In this document: positions 8,511-18,387 of the stretch, in pieces | Position numbering within the stretch: position 1 is the stretch's first letter | Layout of the letters: every line of letters begins with the position of its first letter | Source of the DNA: Comamonas odontotermitis | GTDB lineage: Bacteria > Pseudomonadota > Gammaproteobacteria > Burkholderiales > Burkholderiaceae_C | Direction of reading: 5' to 3' | Length of the DNA: 64,000 nucleotides | Assembly (NCBI RefSeq): GCF_020080045.1 | Contig: NZ_CP083451.1 | Location: 1,798,001 to 1,862,000, forward strand | Position numbers and translations under genes: made by a program | Notes under the pieces: generated by a model | Seen by the model: the letters and a program-made list of their open reading frames with translations, nothing else | Told to the model about the DNA's origin: nothing | Database searches by the model: none

Positions 8511-10169
8511 ATGGCAGCCCTTACTTCTACTTTGCGTTCCATCTTGCTGGTGTCTTGTGTGGCATTGCCGTGCGCATCCACATGGGCGGCGCGCAACTTC
8601 ACGCCGCAATCGGGAACCTGGGTCGTGAGCAGCGAGGTCGATGGCAAACCCGGACGGGGTCTGGCGATCGATGTGCAAGGCAATACCTTTTTCATGCAGG
8701 TGTTCGGGTACGAGAAAAACGGTGATGCCACGTTCCACATGGCAACCGGGCAGCTGGATGGCGACACCATTACCGCTCCGCTGATACGCTACACAGGTGG
8801 ACGCAGCTTTGGCAGCGCGGCCCGGGATGCGGCGGCAGAGCAATCGGTGGGTGATGTGACCGTGAGCTTTCGCAATGGCCTCAAAGGGACCGTACAGTTT
8901 CCTGGCGAGCCTGCAGTGGCAATCGAGCGGTTTCTGATCGACAGCAACGAGGTCAGCCTGGTCAATCCGCTCGCGCAACTGGGTTATAGAACGTCGCGGG
9001 TGCTGGCCATGGATGAGGGCGGTGCGGTGGCGTATGACTGGGCCATCACGATGACGCGCCGAGAAGATGGCGTGGCAATGGCAAGGCTGTCGCAGGCTTA
9101 CCCCATGAGCACCTACCTGAGCTACAAGCCTTTTCAGGATTTTGAATGCTATCGCATCCGATCATCGGCGCAGCTCGATTGCAAGGCCATCCCCACGAAG
9201 GTGGATGAGTGGCCCGACGTGAAAACACCGCAGGTCGATGCCCTGCGTCTTTGGTTTGCTGCAGAGGAGGTGCTGGGGTCTGCGCGTGTGGGGGGCGATC
9301 AGCCCGCCAACGTATCGCTGATGGGGCGGACGCGCGGCGCCTATTACTGGACCTCCGCCGGTTTGGGGGGGCCTAATGGACGCTATCGCCTGAGGGATTC
9401 TTTCGAGCAGAGCTTTCACGGAGCAAGCGCTCCGTTTGAGTCGTGCATGATCTCCTGCGAGATAACGATGGTCTACAGCACGCTCATGCCCTACAACGGC
9501 ACCTGGATGGTGGAAGATGAGATCACCGGCAAACCCGGGCGTGGTCTGGCACTGGATATTCAGGGCGAGACCGCCATTCTGCAGGTGTTCAACTACCGGG
9601 CAGACGGGCAGCCTACCTTCCATATGGGCAGTGCCGGATACGGCACCAGGGGAGCGGACTCTCGCGCCTCGCTGGCCGTCATTCCGTTGCGTGAATACGC
9701 GGGCGGAAAAAGTTTGGGAGGCCCCACCCAGCCCGCACGGGTCAAGGCCGAAGCAGGAGATGCGCAGATTGAATTCAGCGCTGCGCCTCCTGCAACCGAA
9801 ACCAGTTGGTGGGATGACGGCAAGATCAAGCTGCCAGGGGAGGCCCCGGTGCGCATCCGTCGCCTGCAAATGGATGCGCCAGCCAGCTTTGCCGAGCGAA
9901 TGCTGGGTGAATGGTATCTGCCGTTCATTGGCAAGACGCTGAAACTGGTCAGGGTCGATGGTGATGCGGTAACGACCGCCAATGGCAAGGAGCGCTGCAC
10001 ACTGAGCCAGGGAAGCCAGGGAACGGATTTGAGCTGTGGACAGCCGCAAGGCAACGCCTGGGTGTGGTTTCAGCGTTTGAAAATACCCACCTCGTTCAGA
10101 GACGACGATTCCATGATCCGCTTGCGTGATCGTTTTGGAAATGCTGCGGGCCTGGGAAAGATGGAGTGA
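8511..10169 (+). CDS. secreted protein of unknown function with two related modules
   Basis: The 552-residue product starts with a signal peptide (cleavage expected near TWAARNF, about residue 26). Two homologous modules follow. The first (from about residue 30) has GTWVVSSEVDGKPGRGLAID, QVFGYEKNGDATFHMATG and a later FPGEPAVAIERFLID. The second (from about residue 328) has GTWMVEDEITGKPGRGLALD, QVFNYRADGQPTFHMGSA and LPGEAPVRIRRLQMD. Each module is followed by a longer, less similar beta-rich region with cysteines. I do not recognise a named domain and no catalytic motif is visible. It is probably periplasmic or extracellular. There is a ribosome binding site (GAGGAG-like) about 8-10 bases before the ATG. 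Confidence 0.8.
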   Translation: MAALTSTLRSILLVSCVALPCASTWAARNFTPQSGTWVVSSEVDGKPGRGLAIDVQGNTFFMQVFGYEKNGDATFHMATGQLDGDTITAPLIRYTGGRSFGSAARDAAAEQSVGDVTVSFRNGLKGTVQFPGEPAVAIERFLIDSNEVSLVNPLAQLGYRTSRVLAMDEGGAVAYDWAITMTRREDGVAMARLSQAYPMSTYLSYKPFQDFECYRIRSSAQLDCKAIPTKVDEWPDVKTPQVDALRLWFAAEEVLGSARVGGDQPANVSLMGRTRGAYYWTSAGLGGPNGRYRLRDSFEQSFHGASAPFESCMISCEITMVYSTLMPYNGTWMVEDEITGKPGRGLALDIQGETAILQVFNYRADGQPTFHMGSAGYGTRGADSRASLAVIPLREYAGGKSLGGPTQPARVKAEAGDAQIEFSAAPPATETSWWDDGKIKLPGEAPVRIRRLQMDAPASFAERMLGEWYLPFIGKTLKLVRVDGDAVTTANGKERCTLSQGSQGTDLSCGQPQGNAWVWFQRLKIPTSFRDDDSMIRLRDRFGNAAGLGKME

Positions 10170-10321
10170 TATCCGCAAGAGCCGGCAGCCCGTATGGCCT
10201 TGGTATCCGGCGCCCGGGCACCCTGCAGCCAGGTATTTTCAGGGCCTGGTCGGCGAGCCTGCAACAGCTGCACACCGGGTGGCGTGCATGACAGGCGCAC
10301 CACCACCGAGGCGCAGGGCTG

Positions 10322-11098
10322 TTATTTGAGGTTGCCCGACAGAAAGCGAGCCAGGCGCTCGCTCTTGGGGTTGGCCAGCACTTCGCGCGGGTTGCCTTGC
10401 TCTTCGATCACGCCCTTGTGCAGGAAGACGACGTGGTTCGACACCTCGCGGGCAAACCCCATTTCGTGCGTCACGACGAGCATGGTGCGGCCTTCCTGGG
10501 CCAGCACCTGCATCACGCGCAGCACTTCGCCGACCAGTTCGGGATCAAGCGCGGAGGTGGGCTCGTCAAACAGCATCACCTCAGGCTCCACCGCCAGGGC
10601 GCGGGCAATGGCCACGCGCTGCTGCTGGCCACCGCTCATGTGGCCGGGGTAGGTATCTTCGCGGCCTTCGAGGCCGACGAGCTGCAGGTACTTGCGCGCG
10701 CGCGCCACGGCTTCGTCCTTGCTGAGCCCCAGCACATGGACGGGCACTTCAATGATGTTCTGCAGCACCGTCATGTGCGCCCACAGGTTGAAGTGCTGGA
10801 ACACCATGGCCAGCTTGGTGCGCAGGCGCTGCAGCTGCTTGGCGTCCGCCGCGTCCAGGTCGCCGTTGCGGGCGGGCTGCAGTTTCAGCTCTTCACCCGC
10901 AACGATGATGCGGCCCTGCTGCGGGTGCTCCAGCAGGTTGATGCAGCGCAGGAACGTGGATTTTCCGGAGCCGGAGCTGCCGATGATGCTGATCACGTCG
11001 CCGGGGCAGGCGTTGATCGAGACGCCCTTGAGCACGGCGTTGCTGCCATAGCTCTTGTGAATGTCCAGCGCCTGCAGTTTGTAGTTGGATGCGTTCAT
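10322..11098 (-). CDS. hisP: basic amino acid ABC transporter ATP-binding protein
   Basis: The 258-residue ATPase shows Walker [10 protein letters not shown] (about residue 40), signature [16 protein letters not shown] and Walker [14 protein letters not shown]. The length and motifs match HisP/ArtP-type subunits of polar amino acid importers. It powers uptake of a basic amino acid (histidine, lysine, arginine or ornithine type) through the two permeases encoded just upstream on the same strand (hisM, hisQ). It is the last gene of the hisJ-hisQ-hisM-hisP set, 38 bp after hisM. The symbol reflects family and order; the real substrate may be arginine or lysine. Confidence 0.92.
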   Translation of the reverse strand: MNASNYKLQALDIHKSYGSNAVLKGVSINACPGDVISIIGSSGSGKSTFLRCINLLEHPQQGRIIVAGEELKLQPARNGDLDAADAKQLQRLRTKLAMVFQHFNLWAHMTVLQNIIEVPVHVLGLSKDEAVARARKYLQLVGLEGREDTYPGHMSGGQQQRVAIARALAVEPEVMLFDEPTSALDPELVGEVLRVMQVLAQEGRTMLVVTHEMGFAREVSNHVVFLHKGVIEEQGNPREVLANPKSERLARFLSGNLK

Positions 11099-11136
11099 AA
11101 CAATGCTCGAATTCTATTTTCTTCTGCAAGCCCGCC

Positions 11137-11850
11137 TCAGGCCTTGCGCGGGGCCAGATAGCCAAGGAAATGGCGCTCCGCAAGGCGGAAGAGACCAATC
11201 AGGATGAAGGTGATGCACAGGTACACCACGGCGGCGGCAATATAGGCCTCAAACGGCAGGTAATAGTCGGAGTACACGCGGCTGGCGGCGCCGGTCAGGT
11301 CGACCAGCGAAGGCACGGTCGATGCGAGGCTGGTTGAGTGCAGCATCATCACCACCTCGTTGCTGTAGGCGGGCAGGGTGCGGCGAATGGCGCTGGGCAT
11401 GACGACGCGGCGCATCAGCTGCCAGCGGCTCATGCCCATGGCGCGGGCGGCTTCCACTTCGCCCTTGCTGGTCTCGCGGATGGAGCCGGCCAGCATTTCC
11501 GCTGTGTAGGCGGCAGTGTTCAGTGTGAAGGCGAGGAACGCGCAGAAGAACGGCTCCTTGAAGTAGGTCCAGGGCCAGACTGCATCCCAACGCGCCTGCA
11601 CCCATTCAAGCTGCGAAAAACCGTAGTAGATGAGGTACACCTGAATGAGCAGTGGCGTGCCGCGCATGAAGTAGGTGAAGGCACCCACGGTCTTGCGCAG
11701 TATCCAGGAGCGGCTCACCAGGGCCAGTGCTCCCAGCAGCGCAAGGACAGCGCCGATCGCCAAGCTGGCAATCAGCAGCTTGAGTGTGGTGATGAGGCCC
11801 TCGCCGTACAGGGCCAGGGTGTCCGGCTGAAAGATGACTTCCCAATTCAT
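11137..11850 (-). CDS. hisM: basic amino acid ABC transporter permease (HisM type)
   Basis: This is a 237-residue inner-membrane permease with five or so membrane segments and the EAA loop EVEAARAMGMSRWQLMRRVV that docks the ATPase. The ATG at 11848-11850 is chosen because it overlaps the hisQ stop by four bases (ATGA), the usual translational coupling; a longer frame to 11907 would run into hisQ. It pairs with HisQ to form the channel. Confidence 0.9.
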   Translation of the reverse strand: MNWEVIFQPDTLALYGEGLITTLKLLIASLAIGAVLALLGALALVSRSWILRKTVGAFTYFMRGTPLLIQVYLIYYGFSQLEWVQARWDAVWPWTYFKEPFFCAFLAFTLNTAAYTAEMLAGSIRETSKGEVEAARAMGMSRWQLMRRVVMPSAIRRTLPAYSNEVVMMLHSTSLASTVPSLVDLTGAASRVYSDYYLPFEAYIAAAVVYLCITFILIGLFRLAERHFLGYLAPRKA

Positions 11851-12533
11851 AACTGCACCTTTTCCGTTCCGAGGCTGTAGCGCGCATTGAGGCGGCGCAG
11901 CGCCCACAGAGAGGCCGAGGTGTAGATCAGGTACAAAGCGGCGGTAAAGAGGAAGAAGATGAACGGCTGGCGCGCGGCGGCGCTGGCCTGCTTGGCGAGA
12001 TAGGTCATGTCCTGCAGGCCGATCAGGCTGACCAGTGCGGTCGCCTTGATGAGCACCAGCCAGTTGTTGGTGAAGCCGGGCAGGGCGTAGCGCACCATCT
12101 GCGGCAGGGTGATGCGGATGAAGGTCTTGAGCGGGCTCATGCCAAAGGCCCAGGCTGCTTCCATCTGGCCCTTGGGAATGGCCAGGATCGCACCCCGGAA
12201 GGTTTCAGTCATGTAGGCGCCGTAGATGAAGCCGATGGTCAGCGAACCGGCGATGAAGGGGTTCAGGTCGACGCTCTGGTCGCTGCCCATCTTCTCCAGC
12301 AAGGTGTTGAGGCCAATGGCGCCACCATAGAAGATCAGCAGCATCATCACGAGCTCGGGGATGCCGCGCACGATGGAGGTATAGAGCGTGGCCAGCCATA
12401 CGAGGGGCCGCTTGCCCGAGAGCTTGGCACTAGCGCCCAGCAGCCCCAGGATGGTGGCGGTAAACACCGATGCCAGCGATACGGCCACTGTGAGCAGTGA
12501 GCCCATCAGGATCGATTGGAAATATTCACTCAT
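11847..12533 (-). CDS. hisQ: basic amino acid ABC transporter permease (HisQ type)
   Basis: This 228-residue permease has the EAA loop GQMEAAWAFGMSPLKTFIRI and the HisQ-like opening of a long hydrophobic first segment. It heads the hisQ-hisM-hisP part of the operon and is coupled to hisM by a 4-bp overlap. A 297-bp gap containing an inverted-repeat element (12626-12740) separates it from the binding-protein gene hisJ, which lies upstream on the same strand. The gap may lower downstream expression relative to the binding protein. Confidence 0.9.
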   Translation of the reverse strand: MSEYFQSILMGSLLTVAVSLASVFTATILGLLGASAKLSGKRPLVWLATLYTSIVRGIPELVMMLLIFYGGAIGLNTLLEKMGSDQSVDLNPFIAGSLTIGFIYGAYMTETFRGAILAIPKGQMEAAWAFGMSPLKTFIRITLPQMVRYALPGFTNNWLVLIKATALVSLIGLQDMTYLAKQASAAARQPFIFFLFTAALYLIYTSASLWALRRLNARYSLGTEKVQL

Positions 12534-12625
12534 AGTTTCTAGCCTTCAGCACGGGCGCAGCGCAAACGCGCTGGTGGGCCATGTGCCGGGTCGTCAAAGG
12601 GAAAGCGGCGCGTCCCAGTTTCGAC

Positions 12626-12740
12626 CCGCTAACACCACCCTTGATACATCGTTGCTTCGCCTTGTCGTACGTTTGTACTGCCTGCGGCTCCGCGCCTCGT
12701 CTCAATCGCAAATCTGTGATTTGCTGGATGGTGTTAGCGG
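12626..12740. repeat. 115-bp inverted-repeat element between hisJ and hisQ
   Basis: The ends CCGCTAACACCA (12626-12637) and TGGTGTTAGCGG (12729-12740) are perfect 12-base inverted repeats, and the match continues at 14 of 15 positions. The interior has no gene but contains a small palindrome GTACGTTTGTAC. The form suggests a miniature mobile or processing element inserted in the ABC operon. I see no second copy in this window and no clear target duplication. Confidence 0.6.
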
Positions 12741-12830
12741 CTCTCAGTGGTCTGGGAAATCCGCGCCGCATGGTGTTACCCCTGACAGGAGCCGCCGCAG
12801 CGCGCTAAGTGCTGCAGGGCCTGGCGGTGA

Positions 12831-13592
12831 TCAGTTGCCGTAGGGATCGAAGTCGAAGTACTTCTTGGCAATGGTGTTGTAGGTGCCATTGCTGCGGATG
12901 GTCTTGATCGCTTCGTTGATCTGCTTTTTCAGGTCGCCCTGGCCCTTGCGCAGTGCAATGCCGATGCCGTCGCCGTAGTACTTGGTCTCGTACTGGTCAG
13001 GGCCCTTGTAGCCATAGTCGGCACCTTCGGGCTTGCGCAGGAAGCCGCCATTGACCTCGACCTTGTCGGCCACGGTGCCATCGAGGCGGCCGGACTTGAT
13101 GTCCAGATAGACCTGGTCCTGGGCTTCGTAAGGGATGATCGAGGCACCTGCGGGCTTAAGCTCGCCCATGGCCCACTTTTCTTGCGTGGAACCCTTGAGC
13201 ACGCCAATCTTCAGGCCCTTGGTGGATGCGGGGCCGGTGTATTCAGCCGATTTCTTCAGCACCACGGCGCTGGGGGTCTTGTAGTAACGGTCGCTGAAAT
13301 CAACGACACGGCGGCGCTCGTCGGTCATAGACATCGACGAAACGATCACGTCGTACTTCTTGGCCTGCAGGCCGGGGATCATGCTGTCCCACACCTGCTC
13401 CACAAACACGCACTTGCGCTTGATCTGTTCGCACACCGCCTTGGCGATGTCCACATCAAAGCCGGTCACTTCACCCTTGGGGGTCTTGTAGGTGAACGGT
13501 TCATAGGTTGGGTCTACCGCGACTTTCAGGTCGGCAGCAAAGGCGGGGGCTGCAACGGCGGCCACAGCCAGGGCGATCAAGGTCTTGCGCAT
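12831..13592 (-). CDS. hisJ: periplasmic basic amino acid-binding protein (HisJ/ArgT type)
   Basis: The 253-residue protein has a signal peptide ending AAPAFAADL (about residue 20). The bacterial solute-binding family 3 pattern follows: DPTYEPFTYKTPKGEVTGFD, then IVSSMSMTDERRRVVDFSDRYY, and IGVLKGSTQEKWA. This matches the lysine/arginine/ornithine and histidine binding proteins. It delivers the ligand to the HisQ/HisM/HisP complex encoded downstream. Which basic amino acid it binds cannot be decided by eye; ArgT is an equally fair name. Confidence 0.9.
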   Translation of the reverse strand: MRKTLIALAVAAVAAPAFAADLKVAVDPTYEPFTYKTPKGEVTGFDVDIAKAVCEQIKRKCVFVEQVWDSMIPGLQAKKYDVIVSSMSMTDERRRVVDFSDRYYKTPSAVVLKKSAEYTGPASTKGLKIGVLKGSTQEKWAMGELKPAGASIIPYEAQDQVYLDIKSGRLDGTVADKVEVNGGFLRKPEGADYGYKGPDQYETKYYGDGIGIALRKGQGDLKKQINEAIKTIRSNGTYNTIAKKYFDFDPYGN

Positions 13593-13974
13593 GTGAATCC
13601 TCGGATCCTAAAGGTTGATAAGGTGGCTAGCATGCTAGCGGCACCAGCAGGCGCTTTGCAATCAGGCGCATGGGTTTAACGGCCGCTTGTGGCAGCGCGA
13701 TGACAGCCCTTGCCTTTTTGCCTGCAAAGCGGCGAGAGTGTACGCATTATTGGCAGCCAAAATGGCCAAGTGGTACGAAAATCAACGCGAAAGCGTCGAT
13801 TTTTACGCACCACAGGGGAAATTACCGATAGGTATTTGGTTATACCGTCAGATTGCCTACGCGATATGACCAAATGATGCTGCATACGTCTTGATACGCT
13901 CCTCGCAGTGCCCTTTGCGAGCACTGCGGCGCAGGCAAGGGCCTGCGCCTTGAACGCATCCCGATGCGGATGCC
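13593..13974. other. intergenic region upstream of hisJ
   Basis: This 382-bp region must hold the hisJ promoter on the minus strand and the transcript end of the gene at 13975-14505. It has no convincing gene. A hairpin with arms AAAATCAACGC and GCGTCGATTTT and a GAAA loop lies at 13778-13804. A second perfect GGCGCAGGC/GCCTGCGCC pair lies at 13928-13949, close to the stop of the upstream gene, but has no T-tract. Confidence 0.45.
13778..13804. terminator. hairpin with GAAA loop, possible bidirectional terminator
   Basis: The 11-base arms AAAATCAACGC and GCGTCGATTTT (one mismatch pair) enclose GAAA. A short run of T follows on both strands. It could end the transcript of the minus-strand gene at 13975-14505 or be an operator of hisJ. 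Confidence 0.4.
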
Positions 13975-14505
13975 TTACTTTTTCCAGTAGCCAGGGCGGA
14001 TCAGCAGGCTGTGGATACGGTAGGGAGCCTTGTCTTCCACGGCGATCTCCATCGGCACAAAGGCCTTGTCGCACTGCAGCAGGTAGCTGCCGGCGTAGGA
14101 GATGGGGCTGCGCACCTGGCCAGCAATGCGGCAGGCACCCACACTCTGGTGCAACTGCTGCAATACCTGCTTGATCTGGTCGGTGTTCACTTCCTTGTTG
14201 AAGTCTTCGGTGAAGTTCTTCGCATCGGGGACGGCTGCCTTGCCTTCGAATGCGGCATACATGGATTGGAAGCGCTGGGCCAGTGCCTTTTCTGCCGCTG
14301 GATTCGGGGGGGGCAGTGCAGGCGCGGCAGGCTGCTTTGCATCGGCAGGTGCCGAGGTGCTGGCAGCGGGTGCTGCCGCTTCTGGCGCGGGGGACGGCGT
14401 GGCGGCAGGGGTATCGTCTGCCGCGTAGGCTGCCGTCCAGGTGGCAGCGGTCAGCAGGGCGCACAGCAGCATCTGGCGGCTGGTGGAGGAGGGCTGGCGG
14501 GTCAT
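13975..14505 (-). CDS. exported alanine/proline-rich protein of unknown function
   Basis: The 176-residue product has a signal peptide (MTRQPSSTSRQ, hydrophobic core, TAAYAADD). An Ala/Pro-rich low-complexity linker follows (about residues 30-75), then a compact C-terminal domain of about 100 residues containing two cysteines (GACRIAG and YLLQCDKAF) that could form a disulfide. The ATG at 14503-14505 is preferred over an upstream start because AAGGA precedes it at good spacing. I do not recognise the domain. It is flanked by hisJ and argG on the same strand, with wide gaps on both sides. Confidence 0.75.
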   Translation of the reverse strand: MTRQPSSTSRQMLLCALLTAATWTAAYAADDTPAATPSPAPEAAAPAASTSAPADAKQPAAPALPPPNPAAEKALAQRFQSMYAAFEGKAAVPDAKNFTEDFNKEVNTDQIKQVLQQLHQSVGACRIAGQVRSPISYAGSYLLQCDKAFVPMEIAVEDKAPYRIHSLLIRPGYWKK

Positions 14506-14870
14506 GTTTTTTCCTTGGTGTCTTTGTAAAGGCACCACTCTAGTGGCTATGCCTCAGGCGAGGGGTAACACTTCGTTTTTTGTAGCTGCTTGCGCATGCT
14601 GCGTATGCCCAGGATTGGTTTTATCCTACAAATTCCAACAAGATGAATGCCGGGCTGAGCGTCTCTCATCGGTGGGTGATTGGTGCGCTGCGTCAAAGAC
14701 ATGCATTCGCCTTGCCTTACGAATGCCAGCAACTGCCAGGAAACGCCAAGGCTCTCAGGAGTTGCCATGAGCACCTATGGCTTGGTCTCGATTGCTGGAT
14801 CTGAAATAAAGAAAGCCGCTGCGGCTGCAGCGGCTTTGACGGGCGGAAGGCGGCGGCTGCCGATTACCGA
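14506..14870. other. intergenic region between argG and the exported protein gene
   Basis: This holds the argG terminator (14797-14837), a half copy of the palindromic AGCTGCTTGCGC-type repeat near 14580-14606, and presumably the promoter of the minus-strand gene ending at 14505. No gene is supported. Confidence 0.45.
14797..14837 (-). terminator. rho-independent terminator of argG
   Basis: On the minus strand AAAGCCGCTGC and GCAGCGGCTTT form an 11-base stem around AGCC (14812-14837), followed by TCTTTATTT. It lies 34 bp beyond the argG stop. Confidence 0.85.
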
Positions 14871-16272
<1,402 letters not shown>

Positions 16273-16293
16273 ACCTGTTGCTGGCGCTGCGGC

Positions 16294-16611
16294 TCAGGCG
16301 TAATGGCAGATGTAGTGGTACGACTCGGTCACGCGGATGTCGAACTTGCTGTTGGCAGGCACGCTGAATTTCTCGCCCGGGCCGGATTTCTTCCACTCGT
16401 CGCTGCCGTCGAGCTTGTACTCACACGAACCTGCCACGCATTCCATGATCTCGGCAGCAGCCGTGCCAAACGTCAAGGTGGCGGGCAGCACCACGCCCAC
16501 CGATTGCTTGGTTCCGTCGGCCAGTTGGTAGCTGTGGCTGACGCACTTGCCGTCAAAATAAACATTGGCCTTGGTCGTCAACGTGACGCCAGCGATGCTT
16601 GCAGTGGTCAT
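16294..16611 (-). CDS. ppnP: pyrimidine/purine nucleoside phosphorylase (DUF1255)
   Basis: The 105-residue protein is a small cupin of the PpnP (YaiE) family. It has KANVYFDGKCVSHSYQLADG near the start and PGEKFSVPANSKFDIRV near the end, both hallmarks of the family. Characterised PpnP cleaves a broad range of nucleosides with phosphate to give the base and ribose-1-phosphate. The ATG at 16609-16611 gives the normal family length; longer in-frame starts would add a non-conserved tail. It lies about 85 bp upstream of argG on the same strand. Confidence 0.9.
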   Translation of the reverse strand: MTTASIAGVTLTTKANVYFDGKCVSHSYQLADGTKQSVGVVLPATLTFGTAAAEIMECVAGSCEYKLDGSDEWKKSGPGEKFSVPANSKFDIRVTESYHYICHYA

Positions 16612-16832
16612 GGAGATTGCGCAAAAAGGAGGAAAACCCCCATTGTAGGGCAGTGCGGCGGGCCCGTGCCTGCGCTCCCCATGCGGGTGGGTCGGTACAG
16701 CTGCGCGGGAGACATGGGCAGGCAAGGCTTTCCTGCCCATACAAGGCCAAAGGAAACTGCGCTGACACGCTGGGGGCGTGCAGCGCAGTGGCTGGTCGGG
16801 GCCGTGCCCCGTTTGGTAACAGATTTAGGCGT

Positions 16833-17657
16833 TCAGCGCCAATGGCGGTGTCCGCCGCCCCAGTAACCTCCGATGCCCAGCTGGATCACCGGTTGCACGG
16901 CGATCGGTGCCGCGTAGTAGGCAGGGGCCGGGGCCATGTAGACAGGAGCGGGCGCAGGCATCACGCCGGAGCCGACCACCACGCCAGGCTCGGGCATCGC
17001 GCGGTTGGGTCCGGTATTGGCGTAAGGCTGGGGGGCATAGTTGTCGTAGGTGGCGGCTGGTTGAATCGACAGGGGAATCCATTCGCCCGGCTGCGTATCG
17101 GTGCGCGTGCTGTAGCGGCGGCCTGCGTATTCGTAGTCGACGGTGTAGCCGTCGGGCTGGTCCTGCGTCACATACTGCGTGCCGCACTGGCGCACCGTCT
17201 GGTAACTGGGGTAGCCGCCTTCGAGCTGGTTGCCGATGGCCGAGCCTGCAACCACGCCTACGCCGGTCGCCGCAGCCCGGCCAAAACCGTGGCCCACGCC
17301 ATTGCCCAGCACACCGCCAATCACTGCGCCGGCAATGGCGCCCATGCCCGAATTGCGCTGGCCGGCATAGACCTGCTGGTCATTGCAAACCTGTTGTGGC
17401 ACGCTGACCTGGCGGTAATTGGGTCGCACGGAGATGACCTTGCCATAGGGCTGCTCGCCAGCAGGCAGTGGAGACTGGGCGTTTGACACGGGCTGATCGA
17501 GAAACGGATCGGGCTGAGCGGAGGGCTGCGGCTGGTAGCCGTCGTACCTGTCATACACGCCAGAGTTCTGGCTTTGCGCCCAGGCACCTGCACATGCCGC
17601 GGCAAACACCAGGGCAGAGAGTGGAGGAATCAATCGGTTGGACAGGAATCGTGGCAT
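16833..17657 (-). CDS. exported glycine-zipper (2TM) protein
   Basis: The 274-residue product has a signal peptide ending AGAWAQSQ and no lipobox cysteine. Its middle carries a glycine zipper, GAIAGAVIGGVLGNGVGHGF followed by VVAGSAIGNQLEGG (about residues 105-145), as in the 17-kDa surface antigen/SlyB/RcpA-like group. The C-terminus is rich in Pro, Ala and Tyr with a GGHRHWR tail. Such proteins sit at the envelope and are often linked to outer-membrane integrity. The ATG at 17655-17657 is chosen because GGAGG lies 8 bases upstream. The specific role is unknown. Confidence 0.82.
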   Translation of the reverse strand: MPRFLSNRLIPPLSALVFAAACAGAWAQSQNSGVYDRYDGYQPQPSAQPDPFLDQPVSNAQSPLPAGEQPYGKVISVRPNYRQVSVPQQVCNDQQVYAGQRNSGMGAIAGAVIGGVLGNGVGHGFGRAAATGVGVVAGSAIGNQLEGGYPSYQTVRQCGTQYVTQDQPDGYTVDYEYAGRRYSTRTDTQPGEWIPLSIQPAATYDNYAPQPYANTGPNRAMPEPGVVVGSGVMPAPAPVYMAPAPAYYAAPIAVQPVIQLGIGGYWGGGHRHWR

Positions 17658-17978
17658 ACACGCCTCCAAAATGGTTACGAACTTGTGCGGGCTTGGGCGA
17701 TTAACGCCCCACCAGGGTGCCGCGACGACAAGCTTTACAAGCCTTTTCCAGGCCTTGGTACGCAGTGTTGCAAGCCCTATGGATTGGTATGCTACGGCGG
17801 CAGCGTTTCCCGCGGTTCGCGCGCAGGTAAAACACAGGTAAAAGTGCCATCAACCATTGCGATGAAAGCCAAACCGGCTCCCTGCGTTGAATTGAAGCGC
17901 GTTGGCACTTTAATTTTGATAGCAAACACCTGCTGCCTTGGCCTCTGCAAAAGGCCCAATCCATCAGGTGCCAGGCGT
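17658..17978. other. intergenic stretch, no gene supported
   Basis: The 321 bp contain the promoter region of the glycine-zipper gene and a half copy of the palindromic repeat (TTTTGATAGCAAACACCTGC, about 17915-17934). No frame shows a recognisable product. Confidence 0.4.
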
Positions 17979-18341
17979 TCAGGAGGTCTTTTTGCTCCAG
18001 GCGGCCTCGTCAAACCCGACGGTGACCGAGCCATCTGCCCATTCGACGACCGGGCGCTTGATGACGCTGGGGTTGTCCAGCATCAGTTGTGTGGCGCTGG
18101 CGGCATCGGTGACGCTCTGCTGAACAGCTGCATCAAGCTTGCGCCAGGTCGTGCCCTGGCGGTTGACGAGCTTTTCCCAGGTGGCCTGGGCAATCCAGGT
18201 GGGCACATGGCTCTGTGGCACGCTGGCCTTTTTGAAGTCGTGAAACTGGTAGGCAACGCCTTGCTCGTCCAGCCAGGTACGGGCCTTTTTGACGGTGCTG
18301 CAATTGGGGATGCCGTAGACGGTGATGGTGTGGTTACTCAT
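17979..18341 (-). CDS. ArsC/Spx-family (YffB-like) thioredoxin-fold protein
   Basis: The 120-residue protein opens with ITVYGIPNCSTVKKARTWLD, the YffB/ArsC-like form with a single active cysteine, and later has NPSVIKRPVVEW, the conserved IKRPV loop. Relatives act as glutathione-dependent reductases or remain uncharacterised. True arsenate reductase activity is not implied, because no ars genes are nearby. The ATG at 18339-18341 places the beta strand at the very N-terminus as usual. It is divergent from folC, 46 bp away. Confidence 0.88.
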   Translation of the reverse strand: MSNHTITVYGIPNCSTVKKARTWLDEQGVAYQFHDFKKASVPQSHVPTWIAQATWEKLVNRQGTTWRKLDAAVQQSVTDAASATQLMLDNPSVIKRPVVEWADGSVTVGFDEAAWSKKTS

Positions 18342-18387
18342 AGGTGCAAATGATGACACAGCCCTAATTACGCGACAATCTGGCCCC

